Shown: positions 17,089 to 25,254 of the stretch, in pieces
Position numbering within the stretch: the first letter of the stretch is position 1
How the letters are laid out: each line of letters starts with the position of its first letter
Assembly: GCF_013744875.1 (NCBI RefSeq)
Contig: NZ_CP059399.1
Span: 1,612,001 to 1,676,000, forward strand
DNA from: Nocardia huaxiensis
Lineage (GTDB): Bacteria > Actinomycetota > Actinomycetes > Mycobacteriales > Mycobacteriaceae
Direction: 5' to 3'
Length of the DNA: 64,000 nt
Program-made: the position numbers and the translations under genes
The notes under the pieces: generated by a model
Told to the model about the DNA's origin: nothing
What the model saw: only the letters and a program-made list of their open reading frames with translations
The model's database searches: none

Positions 17089-18072
17089 TTAGGCGGCGAG
17101 CGTGCGATCGACCGCGGCGAGAATGCGGTCGGGGTCGGGCAGGTGGTGCCGTTCGAGCTTAGCTGGGGGATAAGGGATATCGAAGCCACCGACGCGCAGA
17201 ACGGGTGATTCCAGGTGATAGAAGCAGCGTTCGGTGATGCGGGCCGCGATTTCTGCGCCGAGCCCGCCGAATACCGGCGCCTCGTGCACGATCACCAGTC
17301 GCCCGGTTTTGCGCACCGAGGTTTCGATGGTGTCGAAATCGATGGGCGAGAGGCTGCGCAGATCGATCACCTCCAGCGAATGTCCTTCGGCGGCGGCGAT
17401 ATCGGCGGCGGTGAGCGCGGTGGCCACGGTGCCGCCGTAGGCGACCAGGGTGGCATCCTCGCCGCTGGCGCAGACCTGGGCCTGGTCCAGCGGCAATCCG
17501 CCGTCGAGGTCCAGTTTGTCGAAATCCACCTCGGCCTTGTCCCAGTACCGCCGCTTGGGTTCGAAGAAGATCACCGGATCGTCGAGGGCGATGGATTGCC
17601 GGATCATGAGATACGCGTCCGCCGGATTGCTCGGCGACACCACCCGCAATCCCGCCGTGTGCGTGAAATACGATTCAGGCGATTCGGAATGGTGTTCCAC
17701 CGATCCGATCCCGCCTCCGCAGGGAATGCGAATGGTGATGGGCGCGACCACTTTCCCGCGCGTCCGATAGTGGATCTTGGCGACCTGGCACACGATCTGA
17801 TCGAAGGCCGGATACACGAATCCGTCGAACTGGATTTCACACACCGGCCGCAATCCGCGCAGCGCCATGCCGAAAGCCGTTCCGATGATTCCGGATTCGG
17901 CCAGCGGGGTGTCGATCACCCGATTGTTCCCGAAATCCTTCTGCAGGGTGTCGGTGACCCGGAATACGCCGCCGAGCCGGCCGATGTCCTCACCCATCAG
18001 CACGACCTTCTGATCGTCCTCGAGCGCCCTGCGCAACCCGTGGTTGATGGCGCCCGCGAATGTCGTCTTCAT
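17089..18072 (-). CDS. bkdB: 2-oxoisovalerate dehydrogenase E1 subunit beta
   Basis: Transketolase-like beta subunit of the branched-chain 2-oxoacid decarboxylase, 327 residues. Conserved segments include VVLMGEDIGRLGGVFRVT (about 22-40), DTPLAESGIIGTAFGMA, and IRIPCGGGIGSVEHHSESPESYF. The ATG overlaps the E1alpha stop (ATGA) and follows a GGAGGG ribosome site. With E1alpha it forms the alpha2beta2 thiamine-diphosphate enzyme that decarboxylates the oxoacids of valine, leucine and isoleucine. Confidence 0.94.
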   Translation of the reverse strand: MKTTFAGAINHGLRRALEDDQKVVLMGEDIGRLGGVFRVTDTLQKDFGNNRVIDTPLAESGIIGTAFGMALRGLRPVCEIQFDGFVYPAFDQIVCQVAKIHYRTRGKVVAPITIRIPCGGGIGSVEHHSESPESYFTHTAGLRVVSPSNPADAYLMIRQSIALDDPVIFFEPKRRYWDKAEVDFDKLDLDGGLPLDQAQVCASGEDATLVAYGGTVATALTAADIAAAEGHSLEVIDLRSLSPIDFDTIETSVRKTGRLVIVHEAPVFGGLGAEIAARITERCFYHLESPVLRVGGFDIPYPPAKLERHHLPDPDRILAAVDRTLAA

Positions 18073-19148
18073 GACTGGGCTCCCTCCAGGTAGGCGGTGT
18101 ATTCGCGGCGTTCTTCCTCGACCAGCGGATGCGGTGTGGCGTACACGTGCTCGAACAGTTCGGCCGGTTCCGGGTCGGGCATGGTGAGGGTGGCGGTGCG
18201 CAGCCGGGCGGCGACGTCGTCGGCGCGTTCGGCCACCTGTTTCTCGAAAGCGCTGTCCCACAGGTCTTCTCGTTCCAGCAGCCGTCGCAGCCGGTCGATC
18301 GGATCGCGCCCGCGCCACAGTTCGAGTTCGGCGGCGGTGCGGTAGCGGGTGGGGTCGTCGGCGGTGGTGTGCGGGCCCATCCGATAGGTGATGGCCTCGA
18401 TGAACGACGGCCCGCCGCCGCTGCGTGCCCGGATCAGCGCCTGCCGGGTCACGGCCAGTACGGCGAGCGCGTCGTTGCCGTCGACCTGCACGCCCGGAAT
18501 GCCGTAACCGACGGCGCGGCGCGCGATGGGCGTGGCGCTCTGGACGCGGACGGGCGCGCTGATGGCCCAGTGATTGTTCTGGCAGAAGAACACCACCGGC
18601 GCACTCCAGCTCGCGGCGAATCCCAGGGCCTCGGCGATATCGCCCTGACTGGTCGCGCCGTCGCCGAAGTAGGCGATGGTGGCGATGTCCGCGCCCTCGA
18701 GGTGGGCGGCGTAGGCGTATCCGGTGGCGTGCAGCCCCTGTGAACCGACCACGATATTCGGGTTGGTCATCTTGAATGCGTCTGCGTCCCAGCAGGAATG
18801 GGCGACGCCGCGCCAGAGCCGGGTGAACTCCTCGACCGGGATGCCGCGGCAGTAGGCGACGCCGGCTTCGCGGTAGGAGCAGAACACGTAGTCGTCGGGG
18901 TGCAGGGCGTGGGCGGAGCCGATCTGGGCGGCTTCCTGTCCGAGCAGCGGCGGCCACAGGCCCAGCTGACCCTGGCGTTGCAGGGCGGTCGCCTCGATGT
19001 CGATGCGGCGGGCGACGGTCATATCGGTGAACAGGGCGCGCAGGCGGTCGCCGTCGATATCGGCGACGAGCGGGGCGTGGACGCGGTCGAGCACGCGGCG
19101 GCCGTCGGGCTGGACGAGCTGCACCGGATAGGTGTTCTTCTCGGGCAT
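18069..19148 (-). CDS. bkdA: 2-oxoisovalerate dehydrogenase E1 subunit alpha
   Basis: Thiamine-diphosphate binding subunit of 359 residues. The ThDP motif starts at GDGATSQGDIAEALGFAASW and ends with NNHWAIS. The phosphorylation-loop region MGPHTTADDPTRYR is also conserved. I set the start at the ATG at 19148, eight bases after AGGAGG; upstream in-frame codons to 19238 lack similarity. First gene of the operon. It faces an Lrp-type gene across 414 bases that contain a 12-bp dyad; Lrp-family control of bkd operons is known in pseudomonads and is inferred here. Confidence 0.94.
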   Translation of the reverse strand: MPEKNTYPVQLVQPDGRRVLDRVHAPLVADIDGDRLRALFTDMTVARRIDIEATALQRQGQLGLWPPLLGQEAAQIGSAHALHPDDYVFCSYREAGVAYCRGIPVEEFTRLWRGVAHSCWDADAFKMTNPNIVVGSQGLHATGYAYAAHLEGADIATIAYFGDGATSQGDIAEALGFAASWSAPVVFFCQNNHWAISAPVRVQSATPIARRAVGYGIPGVQVDGNDALAVLAVTRQALIRARSGGGPSFIEAITYRMGPHTTADDPTRYRTAAELELWRGRDPIDRLRRLLEREDLWDSAFEKQVAERADDVAARLRTATLTMPDPEPAELFEHVYATPHPLVEEERREYTAYLEGAQS

Positions 19149-19562
19149 GGGTGTCGCCTCCTCGAAGCACCGGATACACGGGCGTCGCCGGGGATTGTGT
19201 CCCGTGAGCAACGCTACGTGTCCTATATCACACAGCATCCACCGTGGGGCGAAATGCGCAAGGAGGCGCGCGGCAACTGTGCAGAGTGCCCGGTTGATCC
19301 CCTATGAGGGGTGTCATGCTGCCTCGGCTGCACAGTTGCGTGACCGGGTGCCGGAGTTATCCGGGCGATTGCTCGGCGCGGTGCAGGAAGTGGTTGGCCA
19401 GGGCGTATCCGGCGTACAGCAAATCGGTGCAGGCCGACCAGTGCGGCGAACAGACCCGCGAGACCGAGCATGGTGAGGGCCGGCGTGTCGCGTACAGCCG
19501 CAGCGGAACGCACAGGGCGAAGGCCGGCAATGTGATGGTGAACGGCTGTCATACTGCGATTC
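19149..19562. other. Intergenic region bkd operon / Lrp gene
   Basis: These 414 bases hold no gene I can support. On the minus strand TATAGG at about 19215 is a possible -10 for bkdA. A long dyad occupies 19273-19339. Two overlapping minus-strand frames between about 19370 and 19560 show high third-position GC and plausible protein-like stretches, in different frames, which could be a decayed or frameshifted small gene; neither has a clear start site. Confidence 0.4.
19273..19339. repeat. 12-bp inverted repeat with internal hairpin
   Basis: GCAACTGTGCAG (19273-19284) and its exact complement (19328-19339) enclose 43 bases that contain a second small hairpin CCCCT-ATG-AGGGG (19299-19311). The element sits about 125 bases upstream of the bkdA start and could be a protein-binding dyad or a structured leader. 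Confidence 0.5.
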
Positions 19563-20093
19563 ATGTCGAGTAGGGAGCCCGCCCCCGCGGCGGTGGACGC
19601 CACCGATGCCCGCCTACTGCTGGAACTGGTCGCCAACCCCCGGGCGACAGGCGTGGAATTGGCTGCGCGACTGGGCCTTTCCCGCAACACCGTGCAAGCC
19701 CGCCTGGCCCGCTGGGAAGCCAACGGCGTCCTCGCCAGCTTCGAACGCCGCGTCGAACCCCGAGCCCTCGGCTACCCCCTCGCCGCCTTCGTCGCCGTCG
19801 TGGTCGACCAGCACCAACTCGACAAGGTCGTAGACGAGCTGGCCGAAATCCCCGAGGTGACCGAAGTCTGCGGCATGACCGGCCCCACCGACCTCACCGT
19901 CCGCGTAGTGGCCCAGGACGCCGACGACCTCTACCGCCTCACCGGCCAGATCCTCAAGATCCCCGGCGTGGAACGCACCAATATGGCCCTCGTCATGCGC
20001 GAACTCGTCGGCCCCCGCATCGCCCCCCTCCTCGACCGCCTCGCCGCCACCAACGGCGCCACACCCCTCCGCTCTCTCCTGCCGCCGGAGTAA
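19563..20093 (+). CDS. Lrp/AsnC family transcriptional regulator
   Basis: Regulator of 176 residues with an N-terminal helix-turn-helix (ARLLLELVANPRATGVELAARLGLSRNTVQARLARWEANGVL, about 16-57) and a C-terminal RAM ligand-binding domain with the pattern EVTEVCGMTGPTDLTVRVVAQDADDLYRL. Such proteins sense amino acids. It is transcribed away from the branched-chain dehydrogenase operon, so branched-chain amino-acid sensing and control of bkd is the natural hypothesis (BkdR-like). The binding site is not identified; the dyad at 19273-19339 is a candidate. Confidence 0.9.
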   Translation: MSSREPAPAAVDATDARLLLELVANPRATGVELAARLGLSRNTVQARLARWEANGVLASFERRVEPRALGYPLAAFVAVVVDQHQLDKVVDELAEIPEVTEVCGMTGPTDLTVRVVAQDADDLYRLTGQILKIPGVERTNMALVMRELVGPRIAPLLDRLAATNGATPLRSLLPPE

Positions 20094-20155
20094 CGGACAG
20101 CCATCCGCGTTCGGTCGATGAGCCGGGAAGACGGCGTGGTCGCCTGCCCTCGTCG

Positions 20156-21382
20156 CTAAGACTTGGTGGCGGCGGTCGCGGTGGTGCTGCGCAGCCACCA
20201 GCGCACCACCAAGCCGGCCACGAGCGCCCAGAACGCGCCACCGATACCCAGCACGGTGACCCCGGAGGCAGCGACCACGAAGGTGATCGCGGCGGCGGAG
20301 CGATGTTCGGCGGTGCTCAGAGCGGCGGTGAGGGCTCCCGCCAGGGTGGCGATGAGGGCAAGGCCCGCAACGGTTTCCAGCACGCCCCGGGGAGCCGCCG
20401 CTACCACTGTGACCAGCGCGCCCGAAGCGAGTGCCAGCACCAGGTAGACGCAGCCCGCGGTGGTCGCCGCGATCCAGCGCCGCTTGGGGTCCGGGTGCGC
20501 GGCAGGCGCGGCGGACAGTGCCGCGCTGATCGCCGCCAGATTGATGGCGTGCCCGCCCGCGGGCGCCCCGAGGATGGTGCCGAGCCCCGTCACGGTGAGC
20601 GCCGACCGCCACGGCACCTGGTACCCGAACGATTTCATGACCGCCGTCCCCGGAATGTTCTGCGCCGCCATGGTCACGATGTACAGCGGCACCGCGACGC
20701 CGATGAGCGCCTGCCAACTCCAGTGCGGCACAGTCAATTCCACGCGCGGAATCATCGCCGACACATCCAGCGACCGATGTGTGACAACGATGTCGATCCC
20801 CGCCCCCACCGCCGCCACCGCGAACGCCGCCAGCACCGCCCACCGCGCCGCGAACCGCTGCAGCACCAACCAGGTGAGAATCACCGGCACCACCACGGCC
20901 GGACTCACCGTCACCGCGCGCACGGGCGCAAGGCACAGCGGCAACAACACTCCCGCCAGCATCGCTTGCGCGATCTCCACCGGAATGGCCGCGATCAACG
21001 CCCCCAACCGCTGCCAGAATCCGGTCACCACGATCAGCACCCCCGCAATCGCGAACGCCCCCACCGCAGCAGCCCATCCGCCCGCCACCGCACCGGTCCC
21101 CGCCAGCAATGCCGCCCCGGGCGTCGACCAGGCCAGTGTGATCGGCATCCGATATCGCCGGCTCAACACCACCATCCCCACCGCCTGCGTCACCGACACC
21201 GCCAGCAATCCCGACGCCGCCTGTCCCGCCGTGGCCCCCATAGCGGTCAATCCGGCCAGCACCACAGCAAACGAACTGGTGAAACCGACCAGCGCGGTAA
21301 CGATCCCGGCCCCGATCGGCTGCCCGATCCCCGCAACGGGAGCTTCTTCGACGGCGGACTCGCCGGTGGTCGTAGTGCTCAT
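20156..21382 (-). CDS. BenE family transporter (benzoate/H+ symporter type)
   Basis: Polytopic permease of 408 residues with about 12 helices. The segment GIVTALVGFTSSFAVVLAGLTAMGATAGQAASGLLAVS near the N terminus and the internal AQNIPGTAVMKSFGYQVPWRSALTVTGLGTILGAPAGGHAINLAAISAALSA are typical of the BenE family. The ATG at 21382 is chosen since the upstream in-frame region to 21454 is unlike the family; its ribosome site is weak. No benzoate catabolic genes lie nearby, so the substrate may be another aromatic acid or a different anion. Confidence 0.88.
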   Translation of the reverse strand: MSTTTTGESAVEEAPVAGIGQPIGAGIVTALVGFTSSFAVVLAGLTAMGATAGQAASGLLAVSVTQAVGMVVLSRRYRMPITLAWSTPGAALLAGTGAVAGGWAAAVGAFAIAGVLIVVTGFWQRLGALIAAIPVEIAQAMLAGVLLPLCLAPVRAVTVSPAVVVPVILTWLVLQRFAARWAVLAAFAVAAVGAGIDIVVTHRSLDVSAMIPRVELTVPHWSWQALIGVAVPLYIVTMAAQNIPGTAVMKSFGYQVPWRSALTVTGLGTILGAPAGGHAINLAAISAALSAAPAAHPDPKRRWIAATTAGCVYLVLALASGALVTVVAAAPRGVLETVAGLALIATLAGALTAALSTAEHRSAAAITFVVAASGVTVLGIGGAFWALVAGLVVRWWLRSTTATAATKS

Positions 21383-21532
21383 CGCGTCATCGTCCCGGTC
21401 CACTCGCCCTCGGGTCACCGTCCAATCACCCGAAACTGGACTGAATTCGGACAATCGATCGGTACAGGGTCGGCCTGCCTGCTGGGGTGGCCATCCCGTG
21501 TCTGCCGCGAACGCATGGTGCGGGTTGGCGGC

Positions 21533-21564
21533 GGGGGTGGGGTGGGCTGCGTAGGGTGTGGGGG
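21533..21564 (+). other. G-quadruplex-capable tract upstream of rhodanese
   Basis: Four or five runs of three or more G residues separated by 1 to 7 bases, ending about 43 bases before the TTG start of the rhodanese gene. It fits the G3+N1-7 rule on the plus strand. Function unknown. Confidence 0.4.
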
Positions 21565-21606
21565 ATTCTGGTGTGAATGCGTTGGCTTCTGCGACGAGGA
21601 GTTGGC

Positions 21607-22440
21607 TTGAGCGCGGTATTGATCTCGGCGGGGGAATTGCGGGAACTGCTGGGGGAGGCGGGGTCTCGGGTCCGGTTGCTGGATGTGCGGTGGGCGCTGG
21701 GAGATCCGGACGGGCCGCAACATTATTTGGACGGGCATATTCCGGGGGCGGTGTTCGTGGATCTGGAGACGGAGTTGGCTGCGCCGGCTTCGCCCGCGCG
21801 GGGGCGGCATCCGCTGCCGGAGGTGGCGCATCTGCAGAAGTGCGCGCGGAGTTGGGGGGTGTCGAACGGGGACACCGTGGTGGTCTATGACGCCACCGGG
21901 GGGATGGCGGCGGCTCGGGCGTGGTGGTTGCTGCGCTGGGCGGGGGTGCCGGAGGTGCGCATCCTGGACGGTGGGCTGCCGGCCTGGGAACGGGACGGGG
22001 GCAAGGTGATCGCGGGCAACGAACCCGATCCCGAGGTGGGGGATGTGGTGTTGACGGGCGGGCAGCTGCCGACCGTCGACGCGGATGCGGCGGCCGGGTG
22101 GAAGGGCCTGCTGCTGGATGCTCGGGCGGGGGAGCGGTATCGCGGGGAGACGGAGCCGATCGATCCGCGGGCGGGACACATTCCGGGAGCGGTGAGCGCG
22201 CCTACGGCCGAAAACCTCACTGCGGAGGGATATTTCAAGGGCGCGGACGAATTGCGTTCGCGTTTCGAGGGATTCGGCTCCGGTCCGGTTGCCGTGTACT
22301 GCGGGTCGGGGGTGACGGCCGCGCATCAGGTGGCGGCGCTGGCCGCCGCGGGCATCGATGCGGCGCTGTACCCGGGATCGTGGTCGCAGTGGTCCAACGA
22401 TCCCAAGCGGCCGGTCGCTACCGGGCCGGATCCGGCTTGA
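21607..22440 (+). CDS. Thiosulfate/3-mercaptopyruvate sulfurtransferase (tandem rhodanese)
   Basis: Cytosolic sulfurtransferase of 277 residues with two rhodanese domains. The first (about 1-130) is inactive and structural, containing LLDVRWALGDPDGPQHYLDGHIPGAVFVDL; the second carries the active Cys232 in the loop CGSGVTA, the pattern found in SseA-type enzymes. I chose a TTG at 21607, six bases after GAGGAG; the open frame extends 10 codons further without similarity. The 3' end overlaps the convergent methyltransferase by 23 bases. Transfers sulfane sulfur from thiosulfate or mercaptopyruvate to cyanide or thiols. Confidence 0.88.
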   Translation: MSAVLISAGELRELLGEAGSRVRLLDVRWALGDPDGPQHYLDGHIPGAVFVDLETELAAPASPARGRHPLPEVAHLQKCARSWGVSNGDTVVVYDATGGMAAARAWWLLRWAGVPEVRILDGGLPAWERDGGKVIAGNEPDPEVGDVVLTGGQLPTVDADAAAGWKGLLLDARAGERYRGETEPIDPRAGHIPGAVSAPTAENLTAEGYFKGADELRSRFEGFGSGPVAVYCGSGVTAAHQVAALAAAGIDAALYPGSWSQWSNDPKRPVATGPDPA

Positions 22441-23143
22441 CGGCGGTGAGGATGCCGGTGGCCATCCGGCCCGCACGGAATTCGATTCCGGTGAAACCGA
22501 TTTCGCGCAGCGGCTCGGCATAGCGGCGGATATCCACGTCCGCCAGCGGATCGCCGCCGTTCGAGTCGCTGTGGCCGTGGCCGTGGCCGTCACCGCGGCC
22601 GTGCGGCGAAAAGCGCTCGGACACACGGGCGAGCACGTGCAGCACGGTGCCGTGCACCCCGCCGGTCGGGTGGGCGTCGACCAGGAGCAGTCGCCCGCCG
22701 GGCCGTAGCACCCGGAACATGCCCGCCAGCGCGGTGCTCCGGTCCGCCTCTGCGATGTGATGCATGGCGAAGGTCGACGTCACCACGTCGAAGCTCGCAT
22801 CCGCGTACGAAAGCGACTGTGCCGCACCGAGATCGAAGCGACTGTTGGCGGGAGCGTGCTTGCGGGAGTACTCGATCATCGGCTCGGAGGGGTCGACCCC
22901 CACCACCCGGCCCTGCGCGCCGACACTGCGAGACAGCGCCCGCGCCAGCCGCCCGGGTCCGCACCCGATATCGAGGACGTGGTCACCCGCCTTCGCTCCG
23001 CTGATACCGGCGAGCTCCCGGACGAAGCTGTTCGCACGGCCGAAGAAGATGACATCGACGAGCAGGTTGTAGCGGCGCGGCCAGGTGATCAGCTCGCCGA
23101 CTTCGGTGGATTTCGTGGTGGTGTACTGGCGATTTCGGTTCAT
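22418..23143 (-). CDS. Class I SAM-dependent methyltransferase
   Basis: Rossmann-fold methyltransferase of 241 residues. Motif I VLDIGCGPG is at 57-65, followed by the acidic GVDPSEPM and the post-motif DVVTSTFAMHHI. It is similar to the UbiE/Methyltransf_11 type; the methyl acceptor is unknown. A histidine/glycine-rich insertion (HGRGDGHGHGHSDSNGG, about 180-200) interrupts the C-terminal part and is encoded by a short tandem GTGGCC-like repeat; it could bind metal or be a neutral expansion. The ATG at 23143 is preferred, with ATG 23155 as alternative. Divergent from a TetR gene. Confidence 0.85.
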   Translation of the reverse strand: MNRNRQYTTTKSTEVGELITWPRRYNLLVDVIFFGRANSFVRELAGISGAKAGDHVLDIGCGPGRLARALSRSVGAQGRVVGVDPSEPMIEYSRKHAPANSRFDLGAAQSLSYADASFDVVTSTFAMHHIAEADRSTALAGMFRVLRPGGRLLLVDAHPTGGVHGTVLHVLARVSERFSPHGRGDGHGHGHSDSNGGDPLADVDIRRYAEPLREIGFTGIEFRAGRMATGILTAVKPDPAR

Positions 23144-23308
23144 GTGCCCAATCATCGAAGGGTGGGCTCGCACCGGCCAGAAGCAATCACCGCAGATCCG
23201 TTCGTTTCCGCACAGATCCACCAGATCCATCCCGAAAGTAGTGTCTTTCCCAGGGGCTCCGCCCCCGGCCCCCCGGCCCCCGTTACGGGGCGGGCCTCCG
23301 ACCGTAGG

Positions 23309-23845
23309 GTGCGCCGTACCCGCGCTGCCCTGCACCGTGCGCTGATCGAACTCATGCAGGACCGCCACTACGACCGCATCACCGTGCAGGACATCATCGA
23401 TCGCGCGGACGTGGGCCGCTCCACCTTCTACGCCCACTACCGCGACAAGGACGATCTGCTGCTGGTGAGCTGCACCGAGCATGTGCGCGCGGTGCTTTCG
23501 GAGGAGCTGTCCCGCTACCGGGGTGCGGTCCCGCTGCTGGCCCCGGTCGCCATTCTGTTCCGATTGGTCGGGGAGCACACGGAGATCTACCGCCCGCTGA
23601 TCGGTCAGCGCGCCAATGCCACTGTGCTGCGCGCCGTCCGGCAGATGTACGCCGACCTGCTCGCCGACCATCTCGGGCCGCGCCTGGACCTGGATCCGAG
23701 CGACCTCGACGCCACCGTCACCTTCCTGTCCTGGGGCATTTTCGGCCTGCAGGAGGCCGTGGTCGACCCGCACCGCTCCCTCACGGCGGAACAGGCATTC
23801 GCGCAGTTCCGCGCGCTATGGGCAGGTGCCGGCCACCCGCTGTAG
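23309..23845 (+). CDS. TetR/AcrR family regulator
   Basis: Repressor of about 178 residues. The helix-turn-helix RRTRAALHRALIELMQDRHYDRITVQDIIDRADVGRSTFYAHYRDKDDLLL begins directly after the chosen GTG at 23309. The C-terminal domain resembles the TetR group with C-terminal domain TetR_C_33-like helices. The start is uncertain: no ATG or clear ribosome site is present, and the region just upstream is a GC-rich hairpin repeat (GGGGC-TCC-GCCCC and more). It is divergent from the methyltransferase gene and overlaps the convergent nuclease gene by 30 bases. Confidence 0.8.
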   Translation: MRRTRAALHRALIELMQDRHYDRITVQDIIDRADVGRSTFYAHYRDKDDLLLVSCTEHVRAVLSEELSRYRGAVPLLAPVAILFRLVGEHTEIYRPLIGQRANATVLRAVRQMYADLLADHLGPRLDLDPSDLDATVTFLSWGIFGLQEAVVDPHRSLTAEQAFAQFRALWAGAGHPL

Positions 23846-24523
23846 CGCGGCCCGATCCCCGGCGGTGATGGGCAGCCCGTACTGCCGGGCCACCGTCAAG
23901 TACTTCCCGGCGTAGAAGCAGTGTCCGGCCGCGGACGGCGGTAGCCATTCACCGGGCGTCTGATCGCCCTTGGCCTGGTTGATCTTTCCGTTCACGGCCA
24001 GCAGATTGAGATCGACGTCATTGGCGAATTGCACGCGCCGTTCCAGCGTCCATTCGGATGCGCCCATGTCCCAGGCGGCGGCCAGCGGATAGACATGATC
24101 GATCTGCACCTGACCGGCATCGGCCTTCGCAAAGGTCGTGCGGGTGCCGGTGTAGGGATCGTCGAGCGTCCCGGAGAGCACGACGCAGTTCTTGGCGCCC
24201 TGCTTGAAGCCCACGCCGGAAAGCTGCCGGGCCAGCACATTGTTGCGGGTGTCGCAGCCGTCGTGGCCGCCCGGCCCGTCGTAGTCGTCGGTCCATGCGG
24301 TCCCGAATACGCACGCCTGCCCGGATTTGCACCCGCGCTGGTAGCCGCCCGGATGCGGGCGCGCGGCAATCACCCGCACGCCCGTCAGTAGCTCCTCCAG
24401 GTGCGCACGGCTCGGACTGCCCGGTGCCGGAGTTGTCTGCTCGCCCAAGGTTTCGCACCCTGACATCAGGAGGACGAGCACCGCTCCCAGCGTCAGCGCC
24501 ATGCAGTGCAATATGTGCCGCAC
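23816..24523 (-). CDS. Lipoprotein with HNH-type (DUF1524/GmrSD-like) nuclease domain
   Basis: Exported protein of 235 residues. The N terminus is a lipoprotein signal with lipobox LMSGC (Cys near residue 23), so the mature protein should sit on the outer face of the membrane. The C-terminal half carries a His-Asn-type metal nuclease motif: QIDHVYPLAAAWDMGASEW, then RVQFANDVDLNLLAVNGKINQAKGDQTPGEW, as in the DUF1524 family of secreted HNH nucleases in actinobacteria. Four or more cysteines suggest disulfides. The likely role is extracellular DNA cleavage for nutrition or competition, which is inferred. Confidence 0.82.
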   Translation of the reverse strand: MRHILHCMALTLGAVLVLLMSGCETLGEQTTPAPGSPSRAHLEELLTGVRVIAARPHPGGYQRGCKSGQACVFGTAWTDDYDGPGGHDGCDTRNNVLARQLSGVGFKQGAKNCVVLSGTLDDPYTGTRTTFAKADAGQVQIDHVYPLAAAWDMGASEWTLERRVQFANDVDLNLLAVNGKINQAKGDQTPGEWLPPSAAGHCFYAGKYLTVARQYGLPITAGDRAALQRVAGTCP

Positions 24524-24593
24524 ATTTCACGTCTACCGTGCGCACCGGGGGATACCGCGATTTCCGGGGAACTCGCACCCCCGGAGTGTCGCG

Positions 24594-24956
24594 TTACAGC
24601 CAGGCGTGGGCCAGTAGATCGTCCGCCGCGGTTTCGGACAGTTGCGGCGGGAATCGCGTTGCCGCAATGGATTCGATGCGCAATCCATCGTGGCCGATCA
24701 GCCAGGAGCCGCCGCGCTCTTCACATTCGGCGATCTTGGCGAAGGTGGTGAGCAGGAAATTGATGGCATCGCGTGGGTCGGCGGTGCGCGCGAGGCGCTG
24801 GGATTCGCCCGGCCGGGAAAGATCCAGCCACACTCCGGACTGGCCGTCCAGGCGCATCCCCACGATTTTGGTCGTGTCGACGAAGGTGAACTTTCGTCGT
24901 TCCCACGGCGTTGTCGGCGTGAAGGACTGCTCGAGCACTTGGAGCAGAATCGTCAT
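24594..24956 (-). CDS. Hypothetical protein
   Basis: A 120-residue soluble protein that I do not recognise. It starts MTILLQVLEQSFTPTTPWERRKF and has no signal peptide or membrane segment; the C-terminal half is rich in short helices. The ATG at 24956 is preceded by GGGAGG at usual spacing, and third-position GC is high, so it is very probably a real gene. It lies 71 bases upstream of the nuclease lipoprotein gene on the same strand and could be cotranscribed with it. Confidence 0.6.
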   Translation of the reverse strand: MTILLQVLEQSFTPTTPWERRKFTFVDTTKIVGMRLDGQSGVWLDLSRPGESQRLARTADPRDAINFLLTTFAKIAECEERGGSWLIGHDGLRIESIAATRFPPQLSETAADDLLAHAWL

Positions 24957-25172
24957 CTTCACGGCCTCCCTCGGTATCGAAAGTGCCACGGCTCCGGATT
25001 GAGTCGTGGTGGATTGTCAGGGTGCGCCCCGCTTCGACTGCCCATCAGGCGCAGCCGACCCCGCCGTATGCGGTGACCTGCGGTTATTCCAGTATGTGCC
25101 GTAATCGTCCAGAAATAAAGACTTGGTGGGGGACGTGATTCGCCAGATTTGCCGAGGGACTCCCGGAGAGGC

Positions 25173-25219
25173 GGGGGTTTCGGGGGCGAAGCCCCTGAGA
25201 ACCCGCGAAGAGTCCGGGT
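25173..25219. repeat. 47-nt dispersed repeat, copy A
   Basis: Intergenic element with the hairpin GGGGC-GAA-GCCCC. It matches copy B at 35783-35829 at 41 of 47 positions, and the hairpin core recurs in variant form near 23252-23264 (GGGGC-TCC-GCCCC). It lies 35 bases before the helicase start. Confidence 0.65.
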
Positions 25220-25254
25220 CGATACCTGTCGGTGGCGGCTGATTGGATGGGCGG

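Noticed and set aside
17075..17089. ATG start of E2 at 17089
   Set aside because: It overlaps the E1beta stop but has no ribosome site, while GTG 17074 follows GGAGGAAAG; this is a preference and not proof.
17089..19179. Single long frame covering E1beta and upstream DNA
   Set aside because: The part above 18072 is Arg/Pro-rich antisense-like text overlapping E1alpha in another frame; E1beta starts at 18072 with a ribosome site.
19223..19723. Minus-strand open frame across the bkd-Lrp intergenic region
   Set aside because: It begins inside the Lrp gene on the opposite strand, has no ribosome site and its composition turns into Arg/Pro/His-rich text; an alternative frame looks better for about 30 codons, so it is at most a decayed fragment.
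22757..23308. Upstream extension of the TetR gene at 23309
   Set aside because: The frame runs antisense through the methyltransferase gene; no family similarity is seen before RRTRAAL.
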